Below, piece by piece: positions 36,001 through 48,000 of a stretch of 64,000 nucleotides of DNA. This DNA is from Brachypterus glaber (lineage: Eukaryota; Arthropoda; Insecta; Coleoptera; Kateretidae). The DNA lies in assembly GCA_958510825.1 (NCBI GenBank), contig OY294047.1, forward strand, positions 43,236,006 through 43,300,005, written 5' to 3'. How positions within the stretch are numbered: the first letter of the stretch is position 1; the number at the start of each line of letters is the position of its first letter. The position numbers and the translations under genes are program-made. Under the pieces are notes generated by a model, which ran no database searches, was not told the DNA's origin, and saw nothing but the letters and a program-made list of their open reading frames with translations.

Positions 36001-39000
36001 TTTTACTGTGGCGCACACACAGAAAAATATTATCTTAAATCAAGAATGTGTGATTTGGATATAATCAGGAGAATATATTCTTCTTTTAAGCATATCATTT
36101 CATATTTGAGATTATACCAGGTGTTTTTTTTTTACCTGAAATTTTCAAATATCTCGAATACTATGCATTTTAGAAAAAAAGATGTCGGACAAAAGTTGTT
36201 TATTTTAATGGGGGAAACAAAATGGCGTATTTAATTCCTCAAAAAAATAAAAATCTTTTGTAAAAAACTTTTTTTGATTGGCCTTTTAGTTGCAGAGATA
36301 ACACAGCCACACAAAATTAAGAAAGTTGAATCTCCGACGGACTCGAATAGTCAAAAAGTCCTATGTATTTTGAGCCCGCTGAATCCGAATATATAAAATC
36401 TCTACAGCCTTTAATAACGCAAGAAACGGGGTATGAAGTGTATGAATTTTGGTGAATTTGCGTGACGTATTTTATGGACGACCCCTTATATCCAAATCAC
36501 ACATTCTTGATTTAAGATAATATTTTTCTGTGTGCACTCGGGCTTCCGCATTTTTTCTTCAGCCTTCGAAATTAAAAAAAAAATTGGTATAAAAATACCT
36601 TAAAAGGTGCCCGGCACTGATGTGTAATTTTTTAAAAGAAATTCTCAGTTTTTTCTGTATCTATCGATTTAGGCGAGGGGTTTATTTATTGAAAAAATCT
36701 GTAAAAGGATTGTGAAATATTGTCAAAGATTGTAGAAAAACGTTGGGATTGTGAAAAATGTTTTAGAGATTTTTAAAGATTGTGGGAAGATTTAAGATGA
36801 TGCTTGTGAAAGATTGTTGGATAGGTGTACAAGGATTGTCCAGTAAATACACCTTTGTATTTAGGCATTTTAAAATTTGAAGTATAAAATACAGGGTATG
36901 TAAACTTCGCAAATATGTAAATGTCGAAATTGTAATTCTGTCCAAAGATAATCCGCAAAAAATATTGTTTTTTTTTTTGTTGTAAACTGCTTTCCATCTA
37001 ATTCCCTAACTAATCTCCTAAGGGAACTTTCAAGTATTACGTAACGCAAATGATAATTTTGGACCTCCTCCTCCCCCCGTAACGCTATTTTCCTATACCA
37101 TTAACATGGGCGTAACACTCCAAAATGACTCCCACTCCCCCTAGGACCGTTACATAATACTTGAACGTTCCCTAACTCCCCGAGCTCTAAAATTCTCCTC
37201 CTCGAATTCTGTAAATGTTATTTAGTGGCAATTAGTTAATGCTAGACTAAACTAGACTTAATCATAGTGAAACCTCTGATTTAAAGTGAGTCTGCAATCC
37301 ATGTTAATGAGTGCAACCTCCCTTCGGGCACGCCTAAGCGGGCGTTACGTTCGGTCTTTTCACTTCCGGTTCGCGAGCTTGGAATGCCGACACATTCCGG
37401 TTTAACTTTTGAGGTCTGAATTACTATCTGATGATTGTATTTTTCAGAGTCGGACTGGCTGGACATTTTACATAAACTAGAAATATGTATAATGAATGGA
37501 TCATTCTAAAAATGCCTAGTTTCCGAGAAATGTAAAGATTTATTTATTTAGCCGTGAAGATGATATCTTCATCTACATATTTAATAATAATAATAATAAT
37601 AGTATAATATAATAATATTATTATGTAATTCCGCGCATTCAGTTATATTCTATTCACAGTAAATGGTATATTGCATTTTCCCAAATACTTTAAAAAAATG
37701 TTCAAAAAAAACAGACCGATTTTTTGAAAAAAAAATTAAAATATGTCATATCCTTGTTAAAATGTGGCGAACGCGGCATTCGGAATGCCTCATGAGCTCA
37801 ACGATTTGCTAATTTAAAGTTTTATTAAATGGCAAAAGATTTGAGGAAGTTCTCCCAAGCTATTCCCTTATATCCTGCTTTGAATACGTCTCCAACTAGA
37901 GGGCTGCGAAGTATAATATAGAGATAATGCCGGCTGTTAAAACGGGCATAAAAACACCGGTACACACAGAAAAGATTATCTTAAATCAATAATGTGTGAT
38001 TTGGATATAACGAAAAGAATATATTCTCCTTTAAAGCAAAATTGTGCATTATATATGAAAAGATAAGAATATGGCATGCTTGAAAGAAGAATATATTGTT
38101 TTTGAAAGTAATCCCCCAAAAATATAAGTTATCGGGCGGTTAAACTTTTGAAAAAATCGAAAAAAGTTGAAAGAAAATTCCGATTAACGTAACTTTTTTT
38201 GGAAAAATTACTTTTATAAGGATTAATTCTACCAATTTTGAAAGTAATCCCCCCAAAAACAATGGGGGGTTTAACTTTTTTTTTAATTTAATTTTTTTAG
38301 CTTTTCGTTTTTTTGCAAAATGAATTTTTTTTTTTGAAAAAATTTTTTTATTGAAAAATTTTTATTTATTTTTTTTTGTTTTTTTTTTTTAAGAAATGAG
38401 CTATTCCCTTATATCCTGCTTTGAATACGTCTCCAACTAGAGGGCTGCGAAGTATAATATAGAGATAATGCTGGCTGTTAAAACGGGCATAAAAACAGCG
38501 GTACACACAGAAAAGATTATCTTAAATCAATAATGTGTGATTTGGATATAACGAAAAGAATATATTCTCCTTTAAAGCAAAATTGTGCATTATATATGAA
38601 AAGATAAGAATATGGCATGCTTGAAAGAAGAATATATTCTCTTCGTTATATCCAAATCACACATTCTTGATTTAAGATAATATTTTCTTGTGTATGTCGA
38701 ACTGGCTATGTATTTTATCGGGCAAATGCCCATATCTCCGAAACTAAGCATTTTCAGGCTCATGTTTATATAAACTTTTTTATTCAAAAGAAATCATTCT
38801 ACAACGCAGTATGTAACAAGTTTTTTTAAACAGTGAAAATGAGGGATAAATGTAAATTTATTTCAAAATTCAAAAATCGTCCTCGACAAAAAAATCTTGG
38901 ATAAAAATTTGTTTCATAAAAAAATAAGAAATGTTTGTTTTTTTAATTTTTGTCCGTCGGTATCTGTCAGATGTCACGATTTTTGTAGACACGATAACTC

Positions 39001-42000
39001 CAGAACGAAATTTTCAAGAAAAATTATGTTCTATGGGGGGACGATCCCTATTGTTTTTGAAAGTAATCCCCCAAAAATATCAGTTATCGGGCGGTTAAAC
39101 TTTTGAAAAAATCGAAAAAAGTTGAAAGAAAATTCCGATTAACGTAACTTTTTTTGGAAAAATTACTTTTATAAGGATTAATTCTACCAATTTTGAAAGT
39201 AATCCCCCCAAAAACAATGGGGAGTTTAACTTTTTTTTTAATTTTATTTTTTTAGCTTTTCGTTTTTTTGCAAAATAAATTTTTTTTTTGAAAAAAAAAA
39301 TTTTTTTATTGAAAAATTTTTATTTATTTTTTTTTTTTTTTTTAAGAAATGATCTTATTTAAAAAAAAATCTTTTTTAGTTTTTTTTTTATTTTTTTTTT
39401 GTTTTTCGCAAAAAGATAAAAAAAACAAGTTTTCCCTTTTACGTGGCAACAACAAGTATATCGTCGCGGTAAGGCGCACTGCAAAATTGGGTTAATAAAC
39501 CCGGACGACTTAAACGTTGGCGCACCGACTTGATGCCGCTTGCTGTGCAGATGCTGCTCTTTTTATTATGTTTACCAACACGGTGATGCTATTCCACTGC
39601 TAAATCACTGAAATAACCTCGGTAGCACACGGAGAAATCGGTATTTATAGATCAAACATCACAATACTTTTATATAAAAATATACCATTTACCACTACAG
39701 TTTACTCTAATATACAGATACAGATCATCCATCCGTTTTATATACACTCCAAAGTAGAATTCGTATTTTCTTGTACCCGTGCAGTACTCACGGTTCACCT
39801 GGGCGATTTTAAATAAAAATTTCGTGGACCCCTACATTTTTTGGACTAAAACATAACTGATGACATCAGAAATCAATTCCCATTTGAAAGAAAATCGTAA
39901 AAGATACACTTTTTTAGACAGATAAAAAAACGTTTTTTTTAAGGTGTGTCAAAAAATCGCGATTTTTAAAATCAAAAACGCTCCCTGGCTTAAAAGTTGC
40001 TCCTTAGTAAAAAACAGTGGCCACTCAAAAATAAGCCAAATCGATAAATGTTTAGAGGTAACTCAAAGCACTCAAACTTAAAAAAAAATCGGTACCTGTT
40101 TTTCGGAGTTTGAGTGCTTTGAGCTACCTCTAAACATTAATCGATTTGGCTCATTTTTGAGTAGCCACTGTTTTAACTAAGGAGCAACTTTTGAACCAGA
40201 GAGCGTTTTAGATTTCGCAAATCGGAATTTTTTGACACACTCTATTACTCAAAAAAACGTTTTTTCATCTTTCTAAAAAGGTGTATCTTTTACGATTTTC
40301 TTTCAAATGGAAATTGATTTCTTATGTCATCAGGTATGTTTTAGTCCAAAAAATGTAGGGGTCCACGAATTTTTTTTTTTAAAATCGCCCTGGTGAACCG
40401 TCTACTCTCGATGAAATCGGTATCAATCATTCCGCTTTCAAGATGTCAGTCGCAATTTCTTTAGTGGGGGATACGAGGTATACACATTCGATGGATTACC
40501 TTTATACTTTATGTTCCAAGAAAAAATATACTTTATAGTTTCAAGAAAAAAAGGAAAACGAGCTATAACTGAAGTTAATCAGAAAGTACTCTTTAGGAGC
40601 CAACTTTTAAGTTTTATCTGACCTTCGGTTTTTGCAGTTAATTAAAAGCGAGGAAGCACAAAGTAATTAGTGTGTCACTAATTTATTTAGCGGCAGCAGG
40701 GGTTATTGTTGTCCTAGTCCAGATTTGTGCGTCAACAAGGTTTAATTGGAAGTACTTTAAGCCAACGGGTGTAAGTGGAATTATTATAACCAGTACTCGG
40801 CGAATTTTCAGTACTCGCATAGGCGCCGCGTCGACTCTAGCGTTGACGCGAGGTTTTAAATACTTACATTTTTATTTCTTTTTATCTTGATGTTTTTTAA
40901 TGATTCCATTTAAACGAGTAAGGTGGGAAAAAAATTATCGATAAACAAAAATTAAAAACTTTCGTATTCTTAAAATATAAAAATCGAATGTCGGTTTTTT
41001 CTTTGAAAAACACCGATATATATACATATGTATAGTTAATATGTATAGTCAATATTGTTGTGTGTAACAAATTAGTCGACAAATGTTTCGATTTAGTGAC
41101 CTTTATAAAAATTTCTCTCATAATTCGGCAAAATTATTCCGTAAGCCTATGTTTCTGTGTTTATTTTCAACGTTGATGAGTCAGAACTGAGTTTACGCCG
41201 ACTACTGATTATAACATGCGCTAAGGGACTGTTCTCCTGGGTCACTGCTTAGCTTTCTTGTGTTTTGGTGGTTGGTGTTTGTGTTTGGCGTTTGACGAAA
41301 ACTTCCAAATACCCAACCAAATAACTTTTTTTTTTTTTTGGAAAATATTCCCTCAGTTTTAGAATGACTTAATCGGTTTTTGCCTAGTTAGTTTTCTTGT
41401 GTTTTAAGGCCTATTTACAAATACGACGTAAAAATGTAAACCTAAGGACGTAAAATAACCAATTCTTGCAAATAAATGGCACACTATACAGTTTTTTATA
41501 GTACTTAGTACCATTTATGTGTTAATAGGCCTTTAGTTTGGGGGTCTATCGAGAATTTCGAAAAACCCAACCACTTAACCACCAAAACAAAAGAAATTTT
41601 CTTTTGAAAACCAACTGGACAAAGCCACAACCAATTCATTGTAAACTATTTTTTTTAAGAACTTTAAGTTACTTTTTAAAAATAATCTAATTACTTTCAG
41701 ACGTAATTCATATATTATTATTTTGGCCCATTTTACTTGTTTACCCGTTTAGTGTCTGATTTAATCTGCGAGTTTCAGTGGAACGGTTTCAGTAAATAAA
41801 CTGATTTCAGGAATGACTTACTCTCACGCGTTTAAATTAGATTGTTTCCTTTTATGATTGTGTTCTGTTTTATTTTGTTTTATCTGCCTCCTTGTTTTAA
41901 TTAAGATCCACAAAGCATTATCAACAACACATAAAAATTATGTTTTTTTCCCTATTGACTATTTACGAGAAATTAATTTTCACCATCAAGGTCTATAATA

Positions 42001-45000
42001 ATTATAATTATTATATTATTCACAGCGCCTGCGCTAGAATAATATACGGTAGTTTCTAGTTTTCAAATAAAAATAAAAAATCGTCATAGACAAAAAATTC
42101 TTGGATATAAACTTGATTATCCAAAGTTCTAGGCTGGGATTGTTTTTCGTAAAAATCGGGCTGGGGTAAAATGGGGTAATTTTTTTTTTCAAAAACATAT
42201 TTTTTTCAAATTATTTTTGAAAAAAAAATTATTTTTTTTTTATTTTTGTTTTGTTTTTGATTTTAATGAACCTAAGCCTATAGGGAAAAGTATTATTTGT
42301 TGGCAGCAGTTTTTTTATATGTCGGTCCGTCTGTGCGCCCGATGTCACGTTTTTTGTGGACACGATAACTCAGGAACGAATGTCATTAAAATTTTGAATA
42401 AAAATATGAATTCCTAAGCTATTTATTGGATAAAACCTTGTATGGCACTCATGGGTAAACCGATATTGCCCTCTCGAAAATTAACCTGCTTGGCTGACGC
42501 CTCGATTAATTTTCTCATAGGCAATATCTTACTTTACCCACTAATACCATAAATATCTATTTGCCATTTAGGCCAAAATCCCATATTAATCAATACTCTC
42601 CTTACACGTATTTTTTTACTATGAGCCCTATAAAAATAACAAGGTTTCCATTTAAAAGTCTAAAATAATTTATTATTTATTTTTGCAGACACAAACTCGA
42701 CAAACGATGGTACCAGTACAACAAACTCCGAAACCGCTCCACCAGTGGCACAGACCTCGGAGGACCCATACAAAATGGACGACGACATGGACGCCGTCGA
42801 CGCGGAACCAAAACCGACGGTCGCGTCGTCTGAAAAACGCCCGGAACAACACAACAATGGCGTCGTAAAGAAGGCCAACAACAAGAAGAGCAAGAAGGTC
42901 AACAGTGGTGTTGGTAGGGGCAGGCCGAAGAAGGGCCAGGTGGAGATGTATCAGAGCCAGATCAGTGGGGACAAAAACACTATCAAGATCAGAATAAAGA
43001 AAAGTAATTTGACTGCGCAGGTTCAGGTAAATAAATAAAGGAGAGAAGAATAAGTTAACTAGTTATGTTTTGGCGATTTTTTTTTTCAGGATTTGATATA
43101 TTTTTCCGTTTTAAGGTGTATTTTTTACCAAAAATCCAAAAAAAGGTTTGGAGGCAAAAATGTGTTAAGCCTGATACATTTTTCCGTCTAGGGACGCCTC
43201 TGGATAAATTAAAAAAAATACGTTAACATAAACTTATTACCCTTATTAATACTAGTATACATGCAAAAGCTTGTTGCTCTAGCTTAAAGGGTACCAGGGT
43301 TAATTAAAAACCTTATCTTCGAGGGCCGTAGCTCCCTTAGGGCTCATTTGCAGACCAACCCTTGTAGGAACTTTTGTATTTGATATTTGGGATTTAGGAG
43401 ATAAAATTTTGGATTTTTTCTGAGGTCATGGGGATACTCCATGTACATACCTAATTTCAAGTTTCTAGCTCTTCTAGGTTTTTAATTTTTCTTCGATTAT
43501 GTGGAGGGTTGGGGGCCCATAGTCAATTTTTGAAAATGCTAAATTTCAAGTGTCTAGCTAATCTGGAAGTGGGTCTTCAAACCGGGACAACTATACATAC
43601 ACAAGTTTTTTTTTCTTTTATTGTATAGATTACTAGTATAAATACCGGTTTTTCCGGAAAAATTACATAAGGGAGTTACTTTTTTATGATCACCGAAAAT
43701 AAATGCAAACTGATTATATAATAATATAATATAAAGATAACAAAATAATCAAAATATCAAACTGATTTGCAAATTTTCGCGAGAAAGTAAACCGTGCCAT
43801 TTTCAGTTTATTAATAATCTATTACTTTTTAGCAAAGAATTAGCATGTGAATAAAAATATTAGAAATGCTTGGAAATCATATAGCTTTAAGTATAAATAT
43901 TTAAAAGTAGCTGGAAAAGTAGTCATTATAATATGTCTTACGTGCATTTTCTTTCATTTTGTACTTTTTATCTTTATCGGCTAATTTACATAATTGTATA
44001 GCACCGTTGTTGACGTTTTTGCGTTAAAATATTATAATGGGTATTTTTCTTATCATATCCGTCGCAAATACTATAAATATTTTAAAGCAAAATATTATTA
44101 CAGATCAGGAAGCTCTGCTTTTGATTTCTTTATTGGAAGTACTGTTTTAGAAAATTTTGTCTTTTATAATTTTCTATACTTATACTTTCTTCCCGACTTT
44201 CTTCATTTTCAAAATTTAATTTATGATTCTTCGTTATCAAATTATTTTTTTTTCAGAATTTTTATTTATTATTAAATTAAAATTATAAATTGTATATTCC
44301 TAAAGGAAAAAATCTTGTCAGTTTTTATAACCATTTTTTTTATTAAATATAGAAGAAATATATAAAATAAAAGTCAATCTTTCTTGTTGTTATGGCTAAA
44401 TATTTTATTAACACGAAGGGCGAATTTCATCCAGCCGATACTGTATATGTTTTGATATTAGAAATACGAACGCGAGTATAAAATTTTCGATAATTATCCA
44501 AAATTATAATTGAAGAAATTTCAATGTTGAGGTTATGATTGAAAGTTTATGGCTTTAAAATTTTCATTGTTACTGTTTATTTAAGCCGTTTGGCTCGTAA
44601 GATCAATTAAATGGGATCCCGGGATCAACGCACACACCTCAATCCCTAAAATGTAAGTATTTTGTGAAAAAAGTGCCTTTTCTAAAAGAGTACAATAAGT
44701 ATAATAGTATATTATTCAATGAGTGTATAATAATTGCTATTAACCAATGAGGGTGAATTTTGGGACACGAGCCGAAAGGCGAGTAACCTAATCACCCGAA
44801 TGATAAATAGCTTTTATACGCGAGTAGAATACTATACTTTATCCATGGTCGTTTTAACTTTTAAACGATTTATTTTTACAGACCTGTGATTAATAGGCCC
44901 ATTAATCACGGCCGTGGATAAAAATATTACCTCACATTGCTAAGGGAGACGTGAGACAATTTATAAACATTTAATATGTCAATTTCCTTAGGTAAATTGA

Positions 45001-48000
45001 CGACAGTAATCTTAAGTCTTTATATTGATGTACCTGGCAACAATGCGGATTCTAGGTTCAAGGTTCAAGGAGGACTTAAATTAGTTAATGGCTGGGATTT
45101 CCTGGGGTGACAAAAAGGGCCATAAATGGCCTAGTTGTCCAGCTTTGGACAACCCAAAAACTACTACTATATTGATGTATTGGATAAAATTTAATTCTTA
45201 ACTCGTGTATTAAGTGATTTTATCCACTTGATACACTAGTTAGGAAAATAATTATTAATTTTTCCCCCCTTTGTAATCTATAATTTTTCACATTTCAGGT
45301 GACCCCAAACAAAAAGAAAAGCGGGCGCCGGAAAAAGCACAAGTCCAACTCGGACAACGAAGCGTCCGACTACGAGCGCAAGCCGAAGAAAAGCAGATCG
45401 TCCACCGGCGACAACGACGTGTCCAGCACGCAGCAAGAGCAGGAGCCCGGCGAGCAGAGTCCCTGGGGCAACCAGTTGCCGGAAAATCTGTTGGAGAGGA
45501 TATTCGATTTTGCGTGTCATCATGATGGGTGTCTGCCCACTCTTGTTAGGTAAATATATAAGGTGTTTTTTTAACCTAAAACTTTGAAATATCTCGAATA
45601 CTATGCATTTTAGAAAAAAGAAATGTAAAACAAAAGTTATTTATTTTATGGGGGGAAACAACATGGCATATTATTTTTTTTACGGATATTTACGTTTTCA
45701 AAGTCAACTTTGTTTTAGTTGCAAAGATAACACAGCGACACAAAATTAAAAAAATTGGATCTCCAACGGACTCGACTAGTCAATTCCTATCTATTTTGAA
45801 CCGCTGAATCCGAATCTGAGGTCGGAATTTGTAAGTTCCCAAGCTCCTATTTTCAACATAACCTCAAAAGACATACTTTTTGCAATGATATGTTAAGTTT
45901 TTTGAGGTTATGTTAAAAATGGGAGCTAATTTACAAATTCCGACCTTAAATTCGGATTAGGATTCAAAATACATAGGAATTGATTACTCGAGTCCGTCGG
46001 AGATCCAACTGTTTTAATTTTGTGTTAATTCTGCAACTAAAAGTCCGATCAAAAAAAGTTTTTTACAAAAGATCTTTATTTTTTTGTGTTGAATTAAATA
46101 ACAGTAAAAAAATATATGTTTATATTAAAAAAAAAGTTCACCTTGAAAACGTAAATATCCGTAAAGAATAAATACGCCATTTTATTTCCCCCATTAAAAT
46201 AAAAACTTTTATTCTACATTTTTTTTCTAAAATGCATAGTATTCAAGATATTTGTAAGTTTCAGGTTAAAAAAAAACACCCTGTATAATTAAACACCCTT
46301 TACTTAAATTTTATTCATGTTTCGTGTTTTGATAAACGTAAAATTTTTGATTTTTTTAAATTAGTTTTTACCCCCTTGCCCCTAGCCTAATTTTTACCAA
46401 AACCAAAGCCAATGCCAGAACTTTCGATAACGACCCTATGGTTTAAATTTAAAGTCTTTAGCTCAAAGCGTTCTCGAGTTACCCCAGTCAAAAATTTTAC
46501 CGAACAGACCGACCGACACTTAGGTATTAAGTATAATCGGTCACATTTATAGTAGAATGTTTACATTTAAAATAGATTAATGTGAGACAGGGACGTAATT
46601 AAATTTTATTATATTAAATATGTACTTATCTTATATAGCTCGATATAGCACAGAACACAAATAAAACAAATTAAATCCGGTCCAGTAAATATTTATTGCT
46701 AAAAATGCTTTGTGGGTGTGGCTAAATCTTTTGTGAAATATGATTGGATAGAGTCGAACGTTAATTGGCTAGAATCAGTCCACGCGGACTCGATAAAAAT
46801 ACATTAGTTTAAATAAGTCTAAATTTATGCAACGTCCCGTTTGGACGAACAGTTTGACATGCGCCAGGTAAAAATAATTGCTGTTAAAAAAATCTCTTAT
46901 AACTCTGGCAGCGACTATACCTAAATACCTAAATAGACTTTTACGCCGCTACACAAAAATAAATTAGTATTCCAATAGTGTTTGATATATCGTTTCCTAT
47001 AGATTTTGGACGGCTGAATCCAAAAGAGAGAAAAATTAAAAATCAATTATTAATTTTAACTACTTGGGACAAACACCTGACTTTGTTATTAATTCATAGT
47101 CACTAATTTCACTTTTAAAATGTTTTTAATCAAATTTAAGTAAATGTAAATATTATTTAAAGTATGTTGATACTAAGTGTAATATCAGCGGTTAACTCTT
47201 GTCATGTTAACCATTCCAGATTAAACAATAATATTTACTTAAAAATCTGGCACTGATAGTAAATTTATCTAAAGTGTAATAAATTATTATGTTTTATTTA
47301 TCATATATTATGGATTTGTTTTATCTATTCAATATTTATTATCTAGTCAGTTTTATAATAACTGAATTTTTTATTTAAAAAATAAATAATTAAATAATTA
47401 TCTTATTATATCTACTATTCACAGCGCATGTGCTAGAATAGTATTATGCGGTAGTTTATAATTTCCCAAAATCGCCAAAAAACGTCCTAGACAAAAATTT
47501 CTTGGATACAAATGTGTATCATTAAAAACTAAGAAACTTTTTTTTGTCCGTCCGTCCGATTTCACGTTTTGGTGTAGACGATAACTCTAAAACGAATAAT
47601 CCGATAGACTCAAAATTTTCAGGAAAAATCAAGTTCTATGAGGGCAAGGTCCCTATTCTTTTTGAAAGTAATCCCCCTAAAAAGAAAAAAGTTATGGAGG
47701 GTTAAATTTTTAAAAAAATCGAAACAAGCTGCAAGAAAAATTCGATTAACGAACTTTTTTAGGAAAAAATACTTTTATTATAACGATCAATTCTACCAAT
47801 TTTAAACCCTCCAAAAACAAAAAAGTTATTGGAGAGGGTTAAACCTTTTTCAAAAATAAAAAACCGCAATTTTTTTGCAAAAAGAAAAGTCCAAACGAAA
47901 AAAATCAATGTTTTATTTTTAATTTTTTATTTAATTTTTTGTTTCTCAAAAAAAGATCTTATTTTAAAAAAATAATTGTAATTTTTTTTAATTTTTTTTT

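Noticed and set aside
37281..37466. 61-residue reverse frame in a GC-richer patch
   Set aside because: No domain, no credible splice sites, and it is antisense within FBXL6 intron 1.
43994..44275. 93-residue Phe/Tyr-rich frame
   Set aside because: Typical of AT-rich intron sequence; no splice support.
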